From: a virus
Length of the DNA: 36,499 nucleotides
Reading direction: 5' to 3' (one strand)
Virus record (IMG/VR): IMGVR_UViG_3300032213_001225
Coordinates: 1 to 36,499 of that record
Part shown: one piece after another, positions 23,442 through 30,199 of the stretch
How the letters are laid out: the number at the start of each line of letters is the position of its first letter
Position numbering within the stretch: position 1 is the first letter of the stretch
Position numbers and translations under genes: made by a program
Notes under the pieces: model-generated
Told to the model about the DNA's origin: nothing
The model's input: the letters and a program-made list of their open reading frames with translations, nothing else
Database searches by the model: none

Positions 23442-23650
23442 AGTTCGTTCGTGGCTTCGGTGAGCTTTATCCCATCTTTTTTAGCTTGTGCAAAAGTTTC
23501 GTATGTTTTGATAAGCTCTTGATTTTGATATAGGTCGAATACATTGCTTTCGCATATATGAGTTTCGCCCATAGCAAATACAATCCCATCAGGAATACTT
23601 CTTGGTTTGATCGTAAATCCTTCTTTGAATGTATATTCTTTTGTTTTCAC
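23438..23650 (-). CDS. Unrecognised small protein with GTG start
   Basis: A 70-residue protein starting with GTG at 23650; the GTGA overlaps the TGA of the 43-residue gene before it. It is beta-rich (YTFKEGFTIKPRSIPDGIVFAMGETHIC) and then helical (QELIKTYETFAQAKKDG), ending TEATNEL within the repeated stop/start junction. It is unlike the PRTD paralogues in sequence but shares their junction. Family unknown. Confidence 0.6.
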   Translation of the reverse strand: MKTKEYTFKEGFTIKPRSIPDGIVFAMGETHICESNVFDLYQNQELIKTYETFAQAKKDGIKLTEATNEL

Positions 23651-23778
23651 AGATTTCTAATTTTCCAGTAGATTGTTTGGCATATATCGTGAATGATATA
23701 ACGGAAGAAATCAGGATGTCTAAATCTCCAGCGTTCGCCATGTTTTAGGCTTAGGAATAAGCAGTAGCAGTATCTCAT
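23647..23778 (-). CDS. Small basic protein, 43 residues
   Basis: A short gene between two confirmed coupled neighbours. The ATG at 23778 overlaps the previous TGA in the repeated CGAACGAACTATGA junction, and its TGA overlaps the next gene's GTG. The product (MRYCYCLFLSLKHGERWRFR, then HPDFFRYIIHD and ICQTIYWKIRNL) is basic and aromatic with three Cys. Both junctions argue strongly that it is translated. Function unknown. Confidence 0.65.
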   Translation of the reverse strand: MRYCYCLFLSLKHGERWRFRHPDFFRYIIHDICQTIYWKIRNL

Positions 23779-24098
23779 AGTTCGTTCGGGGTTAGGGATT
23801 GGAGTGCTTCGGTTGCAATGCTTTCTGGCTCTTCTTCGGCAAACCTTCCTTGGTAGTCTAGGATACGTTCAAGTGCCTCAGCCAGCCTGTCCCGCTGCTC
23901 GGTTACTTTGTGTAGTTGATCGCTTGCATAATCAATACCCCATCGCAATCCGTCCCGCTGCTCGGTGACGGCGGTTAGTTCGCGTTCTAGTTCATCGCAT
24001 AATTGCAACGCTGAAACATAATCTGCGCTTGCACGGGTTGACATTGCATTTCTTAATGCTTCAAATTCATCAGTCCTCGGTGTCGGTGTGTCGTTCAT
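23775..24098 (-). CDS. PRTD-type coiled-coil protein, paralogue A
   Basis: A 107-residue protein starting MNDTPTPRTDEFEALRNAM at 24098. An open frame extends to 24221, but the MNDTP start is shared with the paralogues. It contains two coiled-coil units, ELERELTAVTEQRDGLRWG and HKVTEQRDRLAEALERI, suggesting internal duplication, then the tag SLTPNEL. Unlike its neighbours it is not preceded by the repeated junction; a degraded form lies upstream near 24130-24160. Confidence 0.65.
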   Translation of the reverse strand: MNDTPTPRTDEFEALRNAMSTRASADYVSALQLCDELERELTAVTEQRDGLRWGIDYASDQLHKVTEQRDRLAEALERILDYQGRFAEEEPESIATEALQSLTPNEL

Positions 24099-24102
24099 AA
24101 TC

Positions 24103-24492
24103 TTAGGGGTAAAATGATTGATGTTCGTTGGCATCATACTTTTTGGGTTGGGTTGTGGATTGGAGGGCATCTCGTAGCCCGTTATAAGCGAGCATAGTGT
24201 TGTGTCGTCCCTTGGCTGCAATTAATACAGTGGCAGCTTCGATGACTTCCGCCAGCCTGTCCCGTTGCTCCGCTGTTTTAATGTAAATGTTTGATGTCAT
24301 CACTCTAGACTCTTCGATTGCATCACGCTGTCCAATAGCGGTCTTCAGCTCCTCCCGTGCGGCGGTGACTTCTTTCTGCGCTGCCTGCCATGCTTCCCAT
24401 GCAAGACCTTGTGGGGACAGTATGTTGCTGTTGTCATATATGACTGTATCCAGCCACTGTTCAAATTCTTTGCGTTGTTGTTCTTTGTTCAT
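24103..24492 (-). CDS. Coiled-coil protein, paralogue D
   Basis: A 129-residue protein starting MNKEQQRKEFEQWL at 24492, where the ATG overlaps the preceding TGA in the repeated junction. It has a helical body (WEAWQAAQKEVTAAREELKTA), then AEQRDRLAEVIEAATVL and IAAKGRHNTMLAYNGLRDA, shared with paralogue C. Its end (TQPKKYDANEHQSFYP) diverges from the usual PNEL tag. This looks like loss of the junction and readthrough into former leader sequence. Confidence 0.65.
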   Translation of the reverse strand: MNKEQQRKEFEQWLDTVIYDNSNILSPQGLAWEAWQAAQKEVTAAREELKTAIGQRDAIEESRVMTSNIYIKTAEQRDRLAEVIEAATVLIAAKGRHNTMLAYNGLRDALQSTTQPKKYDANEHQSFYP

Positions 24493-24725
24493 AGTTCGTT
24501 CGGGTTGGTTGTCCTGAAATTGCAAGCTGGTGAAAAACTAGGCGTCCAGCACCCGTTTTTCTCCTCAATCGCATATTTAAAAATCCCTGTTTCGTTTTTG
24601 ACGTATGCCCATGCAAAGTTATCGTTTCGCATCTTAATCTTAATTTTGCCTTTAGGGAATCCAGATAAAGGAAGCGGGTTCTTTACTCCAAAAATGATAT
24701 TTTGTTTTGTTGTAATTAGTTTCAT
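24489..24725 (-). CDS. Unrecognised small protein
   Basis: A 78-residue protein starting MKLITTKQNIIFGVKNPLPL at 24725 in the repeated junction. It is basic and beta-rich (GKIKIKMRNDNFAWAYVKNE), ends TTNPNEL, and stops inside the next copy of the junction. It is not related in sequence to the PRTD paralogues, so the junction rather than the protein is the shared element. Function unknown. Confidence 0.6.
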   Translation of the reverse strand: MKLITTKQNIIFGVKNPLPLSGFPKGKIKIKMRNDNFAWAYVKNETGIFKYAIEEKNGCWTPSFSPACNFRTTNPNEL

Positions 24726-24940
24726 AGTTCGTTCGGGTTGGTTGGTTCCATCCGCTTGATTTCGCGGTTGATATACCAAGCGGCCTTCTTCAAGTCTTGG
24801 ATCTCACTGTTCTTTTCTCCGGCTCTCCAGATGTATTTGATGGCGTTGCCACGGTTGAAGTTGAAATGCTCGGTGATCCGGATGCACTCGATCCCGCTCG
24901 GATGGCTTTTGTAGTGGGGTGGTTGATTGACTAGGTCCAT
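24722..24940 (-). CDS. DUF3310-type phage protein
   Basis: A 72-residue protein with the DUF3310 pattern: NQPPHYKSHPSGIECIRITEHFNF, then RGNAIKYIWRAGEKN and DLKKAAWYINREI. Such proteins are common in early regions of phages infecting many hosts, sometimes as nucleotide-metabolism-linked domains, but have no established biochemical role. The C-terminal TNPNEL is added by the repeated junction and is not part of the usual family. The leader is A-rich (CACTAAAAAAACAATG). Confidence 0.85.
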   Translation of the reverse strand: MDLVNQPPHYKSHPSGIECIRITEHFNFNRGNAIKYIWRAGEKNSEIQDLKKAAWYINREIKRMEPTNPNEL

Positions 24941-24970
24941 TGTTTTTTTAGTGTTTGGTTTGGAGATTGG

Positions 24971-26326
24971 TTAATTCATGCGCTGGAGAGCGCGGACAGC
25001 CAAGAGCATTCCGCTCTGAGTTTCTGATTTGTCGCGGAGTGCTTCAGCCACCGCGTCATCCACCGTCCCTGAGCAGATGATACGATAGATCAGAGTCTCG
25101 GCCGTTTGTCCAGTGCGAATGAGTCGGGCGTTGGTTTGGACGTAGGTTTCGTGCGAATAGGTGAGTGAGACCCAGATTGCGATCCGGCAGGAAACTTGCA
25201 GCCCGTCGATGCCGTGGCTGAGTGATCGAGCATCGGCGACCCAGACTGGGATCTTGCCTGCCTTCCAGTCATCTAGGTCAGCTTCGTTGAACATCTTGGA
25301 TCCGCGAACCTCGGCGATGACCCGGGCGCTTTCGTGCTTGAACGCGCAGAGAACGAGAACCGGCTCGCCCTTGTGCCGAGCGATGATCGCCTTGAGCGTG
25401 GAGATCTTAGCGGTGTGAACTGGCAGGATGTTGCGCTCGGCATCATAGACGGCTCCAGAGGTGAGCTGGAGGAGCTTATTGACCAACACTCCGGCTGATG
25501 GTGCAGTGATCTCTCCATCCTCGATCTCGGCAAGCATCTCTTTTTCTAGCGTCTTGTATTGTTTGCGAGCTTCGGGAGGCATGACCGCAGCGACATCGAC
25601 CACGCTCGACGCTGGCAGATCAGACTCCTCGCCGATCAAGACCAGAGCAAGGTCTGAGAGCTTGGCGTCGATCGCCTCCTTGGAGCCGGTCACGAGCTTG
25701 TAGGTGTAGCCCATGTAATCCGCTGGGTAGAAATAAGCGTCGCGGTAGCCGGTGAACGTGCGACCGAGGCGGCTGCCATCGTCGAGCATCTTGATCTGCA
25801 TAAAGAGGTCAAGGTAGTTGTTCGGGATCGGTGTCCCGGTAAGACCCCAGCGGCGCTCGATCGCGGCGAGGTGCCGGTGCAGAGCCTTGAAGCGTTTGGA
25901 GGCTGGGTTCTTAGCGAGGCTGAGTTCGTCGATGACCAGCGTGTCCACCGGGATCTCGAAGGTTTTGCTCTTCGGGAACATCTTCGGCAGGCGGCTCGGT
26001 AGCAGCTCGGAGTTGATGAGGTAGATGTCAGCGGATTGCTCGTGCCATGCCTTGAGTCCTGCTGCGGTCCGCAGGTGTGCGATTCTCATCCATCGGGTGT
26101 GCGCCCACCGCTCGACCTGAGCTGGCCATGTGATCGAGCAGACGCGGAGCGGTGCGACGATGAGAGCTGCCTTGAACTTGCCGACCGTTGCCAGCGCGTC
26201 GATCGCGGTCAGAGTGACGACGGTCTTGCCCTTGCCCGGTGAGACGAACAGCGCGGCCCGATCGTTGTCGAGTAAGTAATCGATCATCGGGAGCTGGTAG
26301 GCGAACGGCTGGAAGGTTTGGCTCAT
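24971..26326 (-). CDS. SNF2-type DEAD/DEAH helicase
   Basis: A 451-residue superfamily 2 ATPase. Motif I is SPGKGKT at 29-35, motif Ia APLRVCSITW, motif II DELS at 133-136 and motif III LTGTPIPNN. The C-terminal lobe has LSHGIDGLQVS and motif VI NARLIRTGQTAETLIYRI, as in SNF2 proteins. It is a compact form common in phages, expected to translocate on DNA during replication or repair. It starts three bases after the helicase-methyltransferase stop and is visibly richer in GC than that gene. Confidence 0.9.
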   Translation of the reverse strand: MSQTFQPFAYQLPMIDYLLDNDRAALFVSPGKGKTVVTLTAIDALATVGKFKAALIVAPLRVCSITWPAQVERWAHTRWMRIAHLRTAAGLKAWHEQSADIYLINSELLPSRLPKMFPKSKTFEIPVDTLVIDELSLAKNPASKRFKALHRHLAAIERRWGLTGTPIPNNYLDLFMQIKMLDDGSRLGRTFTGYRDAYFYPADYMGYTYKLVTGSKEAIDAKLSDLALVLIGEESDLPASSVVDVAAVMPPEARKQYKTLEKEMLAEIEDGEITAPSAGVLVNKLLQLTSGAVYDAERNILPVHTAKISTLKAIIARHKGEPVLVLCAFKHESARVIAEVRGSKMFNEADLDDWKAGKIPVWVADARSLSHGIDGLQVSCRIAIWVSLTYSHETYVQTNARLIRTGQTAETLIYRIICSGTVDDAVAEALRDKSETQSGMLLAVRALQRMN

Positions 26327-26329
26327 GCG

Positions 26330-28540
26330 TTAGAATAAAGACAACTGAGCGTTGGCATTTGTTAAGTTTTGGCATGCTTGATTGAAATATGATTCTTTGA
26401 GTTCGCTGCCGATGAATCTGCGTCCAAGTTGGATCGACTTGTAACCCTCGCTGCCGATGCCGGTGAAAGGTGAATAAACTAGATCGCCGGTATTACTCCA
26501 AAGTGTTACGGCGCGTTCAATAACGTCCAACTGCAACGGGCAAATGTGCTTTTCGTCCTTGTGATCTTTTGCGCCGTTCTTATTTAAAACATTACCTTGA
26601 TCGACTGTCATCCAAACTGGACTAGCAACCTCTTGCCACCATGACACGGGATAGTCATTTGCGTTTTTAACAATTGGCTTTGGATTCTTGCCCGGTGCTT
26701 TAAAAACAAGCAGATAGTCAGCGCATCCAACCCTTGAATCCGATGAGTCCTTTTTTAGCGTTGCATGAAGTAAGCCGTGAGCCTTGGTTCTTTGCATCTC
26801 GGTGACGGGTGATTTCCAAATACAGATACGGCTATGGAATAAAAACCCGTGCCTCCAAAATGCGCGGATGATTTCGCCGCTGAAATCTTGGAATTGAATC
26901 GCGCCGTGTTTCCATTTTGTAGCGAGTAAATCCACACAATGAACCGCAACCTCGCGCCCCGGAACCATGATGCGCTTCATCTCTTCAATTAGGATTTCAA
27001 AGTGTGCCGTGAAATCCTCCAATCCGTCACAATTCCCCATGTCTTGAGGATCGTTTGAATAGGTAAAAAGATCTGCAAAAGGCGGCGAAAATACTGAGAA
27101 ATCAATTGTATGATCTTTAATCTCTTTTGCTACTCTGACGCAATCGCCGTGATATACTGTCCATCCGTCTCCTTCTTGTTTATCAATATCTGTTTTCATA
27201 ATGTTTTTTCTGTTTGTAGATTCTCTAAAGCATTCTGCCGCAATCTTCATTTGTGACTGCATTTCTTCGTGTTGTGCTATCTTGCGCTTGATCGTTTTCA
27301 TAATCGCGCCCTCGGTTGTGGCGTGGACGATGTAAGCGTTGACTTCGCGCTTTTGTCCGAACCGATAGGAACGGCGCAAAGCCTGATAGAAGTCCTCAAA
27401 TGAGTATGATAAACCAACAAACGCCACGTTTCGGCAATGCTGCCAGTTCATACCATATCCAAAGATTCCGCTCTTTGAGATAAGAACTCGATGTTCACCG
27501 GATACAAACCCATTGGCGGCGTTTTCTTTGTATTTAGCGGTATCACTTCCCTTGACTTCAATCCCGTCTGGAATCGCCTTTTTAAGCATATCGCTTTCAA
27601 GATTAGTATTACACCAAACGATCCAAGATTCATCCGAGTTATTGACTAAGTTTGCAACCTCATCGACGCGCTGTTGAGCGGTCATTCGTAGCTCTTTGTG
27701 CATCGTGGTTGCGGATAAGGTTGAAATACGAAACATCTCTCCTTCACTTGCTCCTTCGACCTCATCGACATCGACAATGATAGTTTCTAGATTCAGTTTA
27801 GGCAGGTCATACCCTTCATCTGGAAATCCAATATCGGATGGTTTTGATATACAAGCAGCCCAGCTAGATACCCATTCCCAGAACGTAGTTTCAGCGTGCT
27901 TTTTTAGTCTCCAGTCGCCTGTGTTAAATGTATCATTTACAAAGTAAGTTGCGAGCATTTGCATGGGTGAACATACCCCAAGGAAATCAGCGTGTTGACC
28001 AAACTCGGTATAGTCGTTAGGTGATGGAGTAGCCGTGCAGCAAAGACGAAAACGAGTATCTGAAAAGCGATTTGTCAGCCGTCTGCGTGTTTTGCCTGTA
28101 AAGTTTTTAAGAATGCTGGATTCATCTAATACCACTCCGCCGAAGTCCACCGAATCAAAATGATCCAACTTATCATAGTTTGTGATATAAATTCCCGGTT
28201 CAGTAATTTCAGATTCATCTGAAACAACTTTGGCCTGATATCCAAACTTCAAAGCCTCTGATTCAGTTTGCTTTGCAACTGCCAGCGGCGTTAAAACTAA
28301 TACTGGCTTTTCAGTGTAGATTGAAACTTGATGCACCCATTCTAATTGCTGAAAAGTCTTTCCAAGTCCGCACTCTTCAAATAAAGCAGCACGTCCTTTT
28401 TTTATAGCCCATTCAACAACTTGCTTTTGCCAATCAAACAAAGGTGCAGTAATTTTTGATGCTTCAAAACCGTATTCTTGAGCTTTTCTAATTTTGTTTT
28501 TAATAAAGGAATCATAATCCTTAGTATCTTGTTTTTTCAT
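26330..28540 (-). CDS. SNF2-type helicase fused to a DNA methyltransferase
   Basis: A 736-residue fusion. Residues 30-440 are an SNF2-like helicase: GLGKT at 58-62, LDESS at 138-142, TATPSPNDY, and QALRRSYRFGQKREVNAY as motif VI. Residues about 455-736 are an amino-methyltransferase of the beta arrangement: catalytic motif IV SPPF at 485-488 and, near the end, the SAM-binding motif PFTGIGSEGY at 691-700. SPPF-type motifs occur in N4-cytosine and some N6-adenine enzymes; which base is modified is open. An internal ATG at 27199 (Met448) has the phage's own leader (AAAACATTATG), so the methyltransferase may also be made alone. Composition is AT-rich compared with the next helicase. Confidence 0.88.
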   Translation of the reverse strand: MKKQDTKDYDSFIKNKIRKAQEYGFEASKITAPLFDWQKQVVEWAIKKGRAALFEECGLGKTFQQLEWVHQVSIYTEKPVLVLTPLAVAKQTESEALKFGYQAKVVSDESEITEPGIYITNYDKLDHFDSVDFGGVVLDESSILKNFTGKTRRRLTNRFSDTRFRLCCTATPSPNDYTEFGQHADFLGVCSPMQMLATYFVNDTFNTGDWRLKKHAETTFWEWVSSWAACISKPSDIGFPDEGYDLPKLNLETIIVDVDEVEGASEGEMFRISTLSATTMHKELRMTAQQRVDEVANLVNNSDESWIVWCNTNLESDMLKKAIPDGIEVKGSDTAKYKENAANGFVSGEHRVLISKSGIFGYGMNWQHCRNVAFVGLSYSFEDFYQALRRSYRFGQKREVNAYIVHATTEGAIMKTIKRKIAQHEEMQSQMKIAAECFRESTNRKNIMKTDIDKQEGDGWTVYHGDCVRVAKEIKDHTIDFSVFSPPFADLFTYSNDPQDMGNCDGLEDFTAHFEILIEEMKRIMVPGREVAVHCVDLLATKWKHGAIQFQDFSGEIIRAFWRHGFLFHSRICIWKSPVTEMQRTKAHGLLHATLKKDSSDSRVGCADYLLVFKAPGKNPKPIVKNANDYPVSWWQEVASPVWMTVDQGNVLNKNGAKDHKDEKHICPLQLDVIERAVTLWSNTGDLVYSPFTGIGSEGYKSIQLGRRFIGSELKESYFNQACQNLTNANAQLSLF

Positions 28541-28560
28541 ATTTTTTAGTTTGTTAGTAT

Positions 28561-28836
28561 TTATGAGAAGATGATGTCGATGAGTTGCTTGCCGCGATCA
28601 ATGTCGTCGCAATACGCGACCGACATGCCCTGAGATTGAAGGTCAGAGAGCCATTTGAGTTGGAGCGCGGTCGGATGCTTGCCCGGAGCTTTGAACTCGA
28701 CGAACAAGCACCGACCGGAGCGGATGAACAATCGGTCAGGCTGTCCGCGCTGGTTATGCCCAGCGAGCTTGACGATCAAGCATCCTTTGAGCTTGGCGTA
28801 GGCGCAGACGGCCTTCTCGATTGTTGATTCTCTCAT
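28561..28836 (-). CDS. VRR-NUC domain nuclease
   Basis: A 91-residue nuclease of the PD-(D/E)xK superfamily, VRR-NUC type. GQPDRLFIRSGRCLFVEFKAPG supplies the catalytic Asp and ExK, and ALQLKWLSDLQSQGMSV the following conserved helix. It begins MRESTIEKAV at 28836, overlapping the preceding TGA by four bases. An in-frame ATG at 28944 lies inside the upstream gene and is unlikely. Single-domain VRR-NUC proteins commonly sit beside SNF2 helicases in phages and are thought to process branched DNA. Confidence 0.9.
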   Translation of the reverse strand: MRESTIEKAVCAYAKLKGCLIVKLAGHNQRGQPDRLFIRSGRCLFVEFKAPGKHPTALQLKWLSDLQSQGMSVAYCDDIDRGKQLIDIIFS

Positions 28837-29093
28837 AATTTGTCCTTGTGGTTGCAGATTTGAGCGTAGAACTGAGTGCGCAGGCTTGCCATTACATACG
28901 CGTTGACTCCGTCGCTGTTGTTGATGTCGGCAGCAGCCTCGCAAGCGTCGATCTCACGACCTGTCATGAGGTGGCGCACGGTTGCCAGCAGTGCGAGCGC
29001 GTCTGCTTGCAGATCGTCGCCGAATTCTTTGTATTTCTGATCCTCTTCCGAAGTCGGCATGTTGATCGTCTCTTCTGTGTCTGTAAGTGTCAT
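28833..29093 (-). CDS. Unrecognised small acidic protein
   Basis: An 86-residue acidic protein coupled to the VRR-NUC gene by an ATGA overlap. The sequence is helical (DDLQADALALLATVRHLM, REIDACEAAADINNSDG), with no catalytic motif visible. The leader is TATAAAACTATG. Position suggests a role with the nuclease, but nothing in the sequence shows it. Confidence 0.6.
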   Translation of the reverse strand: MTLTDTEETINMPTSEEDQKYKEFGDDLQADALALLATVRHLMTGREIDACEAAADINNSDGVNAYVMASLRTQFYAQICNHKDKL

Positions 29094-29104
29094 AGTTTTA
29101 TATG

Positions 29105-29815
29105 TTAGCGGCTGCTGACGATTGGTTTTTTGAATGCGCGGATGCCGAAGGTTGAGGCGAGTGCCTCGACTTGATAGCCGTGTTCTTCCATGTCCTTGAG
29201 TTCGGCAAGGATCTCAGCTCGGCGTGGTTCAATTCTGACCAGCATTGGCTCTTTTTCTGCGAGCTTGTGCAAGTCGAAGACCTCGAAGTCCCACGCAAAG
29301 CGGATGCCATCGGCGAGTCTGGTTGATGCGAGATCGGCTGATGCTTCGAGCTTCTCAGCGGTGGCTTTCTTAGCAGCGATGACCGCAGCGATCCCGCCTT
29401 CCTCAGCGGCCTCGCGGGCGGCTCTGGCTGCCTCGAATGCTTCGCGCTCGATCCGTTCCTTCTCGGCTTTGATCCGCATGACCTCCTCAGCATGGTTGTT
29501 GATGAGTTGCTTGATGCGTCCCTCCTCGGCATTGATCTCGATCATGAACGCAGCGGCGGCCGCGTCGATCATCTTGCCGATGCGGTTGACCGGCTCCTTG
29601 ACGAGCTTCCGGCTCTTCTCGACCTCGATCCGCATCGCTGCGAGTGACCGGGTGTGGCGCTGCGCTCGTGCGCTGTCGTCGTTGCTGAAGACGGTTGTGA
29701 TCGCTGATGACTTCTCAATGATTGATGCCTTGCGAGCTTCGGCCTCGGCTGAGATGGTCAGTTGGTATCCATCCCCGGCGAGGATGAGCGGCATGATTTC
29801 GTTTGTTTCGTTCAT
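29105..29815 (-). CDS. Coiled-coil early protein, possibly recombination-associated
   Basis: A 236-residue protein if started at 29815 (leader AACACTATG); an ATG at 29824 is also possible. The middle, residues about 50-150, is a long Ala/Glu/Arg coiled coil (MIEINAEEGRIKQLINNHAEE, then AEKERIEREAFEAARAAREAA). The end is beta-rich (IRFAWDFEVFDLHKL) with an acidic-basic helix. DUF1351-like proteins next to phage single-strand annealing genes have a similar plan. I call this only a likeness. It sits between a possible DNA-binding gene and the nuclease-helicase genes. Confidence 0.6.
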   Translation of the reverse strand: MNETNEIMPLILAGDGYQLTISAEAEARKASIIEKSSAITTVFSNDDSARAQRHTRSLAAMRIEVEKSRKLVKEPVNRIGKMIDAAAAAFMIEINAEEGRIKQLINNHAEEVMRIKAEKERIEREAFEAARAAREAAEEGGIAAVIAAKKATAEKLEASADLASTRLADGIRFAWDFEVFDLHKLAEKEPMLVRIEPRRAEILAELKDMEEHGYQVEALASTFGIRAFKKPIVSSR

Positions 29816-29830
29816 AGTGTTCATTTTGTT

Positions 29831-30019
29831 TTATTGGTCGGAGCAAGCGGAGCAGTTGAGTTTTTCGATTGTAGATTCGCCAAATCCAAATGCTCGGAGT
29901 GCAGGCACAATAATTTCATCCCATATCTCGAAGATATTAAGATCGTCATGATTTACAGTCACCTCGACTGAGTGGCTATATTTTGGCTCGGAATGCGTTG
30001 TTTCTAATTTAATTTTCAT
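29831..30019 (-). CDS. Unrecognised small protein
   Basis: A 62-residue protein (MKIKLETTHSEPKYSHSVEV...), beta-rich at the start, with DDLNIFEIWDEIIVPALRAFGF as a helix and a C-terminal CSAC. The leader AATAAAACACTATG is one of the clearest examples of the A-rich start context of this genome. Function unknown. Confidence 0.6.
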   Translation of the reverse strand: MKIKLETTHSEPKYSHSVEVTVNHDDLNIFEIWDEIIVPALRAFGFGESTIEKLNCSACSDQ

Positions 30020-30025
30020 AGTGTT

Positions 30026-30199
30026 TTATTGTTTGGAGAATGGTCTGGGTGGTGAAAGGTCAATGTGGCCGGTGCAGGCGCAGCAGTTAATCAGAAGAGC
30101 GCGGTAATGTTGATGAAAGCAGGTTGGGCAGTGATCCGGTGGGCAGACTCGCGCTCTTGCTTTGTGTGCGCGTTCAGCAAGAACTTGGCGGATGCTCAG
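30026..30199 (-). CDS. Putative small zinc protein with non-standard start
   Basis: An open frame of 57 codons with no in-frame ATG, GTG or TTG. It contains CPPDHCPTC and CCAC, a plausible four-Cys zinc site, and ends PPRPFSKQ seven bases before the next gene. A CTG at 30199 overlaps the upstream TGA as CTGA, mimicking the four-base overlaps seen elsewhere. Either translation starts at CTG, or the frame is reached by a -1 shift from the gene before, or this is chance. The Cys pattern favours a real product. Confidence 0.4.
   Translation of the reverse strand: MSIRQVLAERAHKARARVCPPDHCPTCFHQHYRALLINCCACTGHIDLSPPRPFSKQ

Larger units (their letters stand above)
22951..24741 (-). repeat. Repeated stop/start junction cassette (six copies)
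   Basis: Coding-strand consensus C(C/A)CGAACGAAC(T/C)ATGA, with ATGs at 24725, 24492, 23778, 23441, 23208 and 22954. Each copy encodes the C-terminal Asn-Glu-Leu/Pro and stop of one gene and the start codon of the next. Copies pair up by extended flanks: 24725 with 24492 (CAACCAACC), 23778 with 22954 (CCAATCCCTAACC), and 23441 with 23208 (downstream ACGACACACCG). Confidence 0.9.

Noticed and set aside
22973-24275. Repeats in the small-gene region as a CRISPR array
   Set aside because: Repeats are unevenly spaced, lie within coding frames and correspond to protein coiled coils and gene junctions, not to uniform repeat-spacer units.
29190-29951. Plus-strand open frame of 253 codons
   Set aside because: It is antisense to the coiled-coil protein gene. 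Its Ser/Ala-rich content is what an Ala/Glu-rich gene gives in reverse, and it has no coherent motif or plausible start context.
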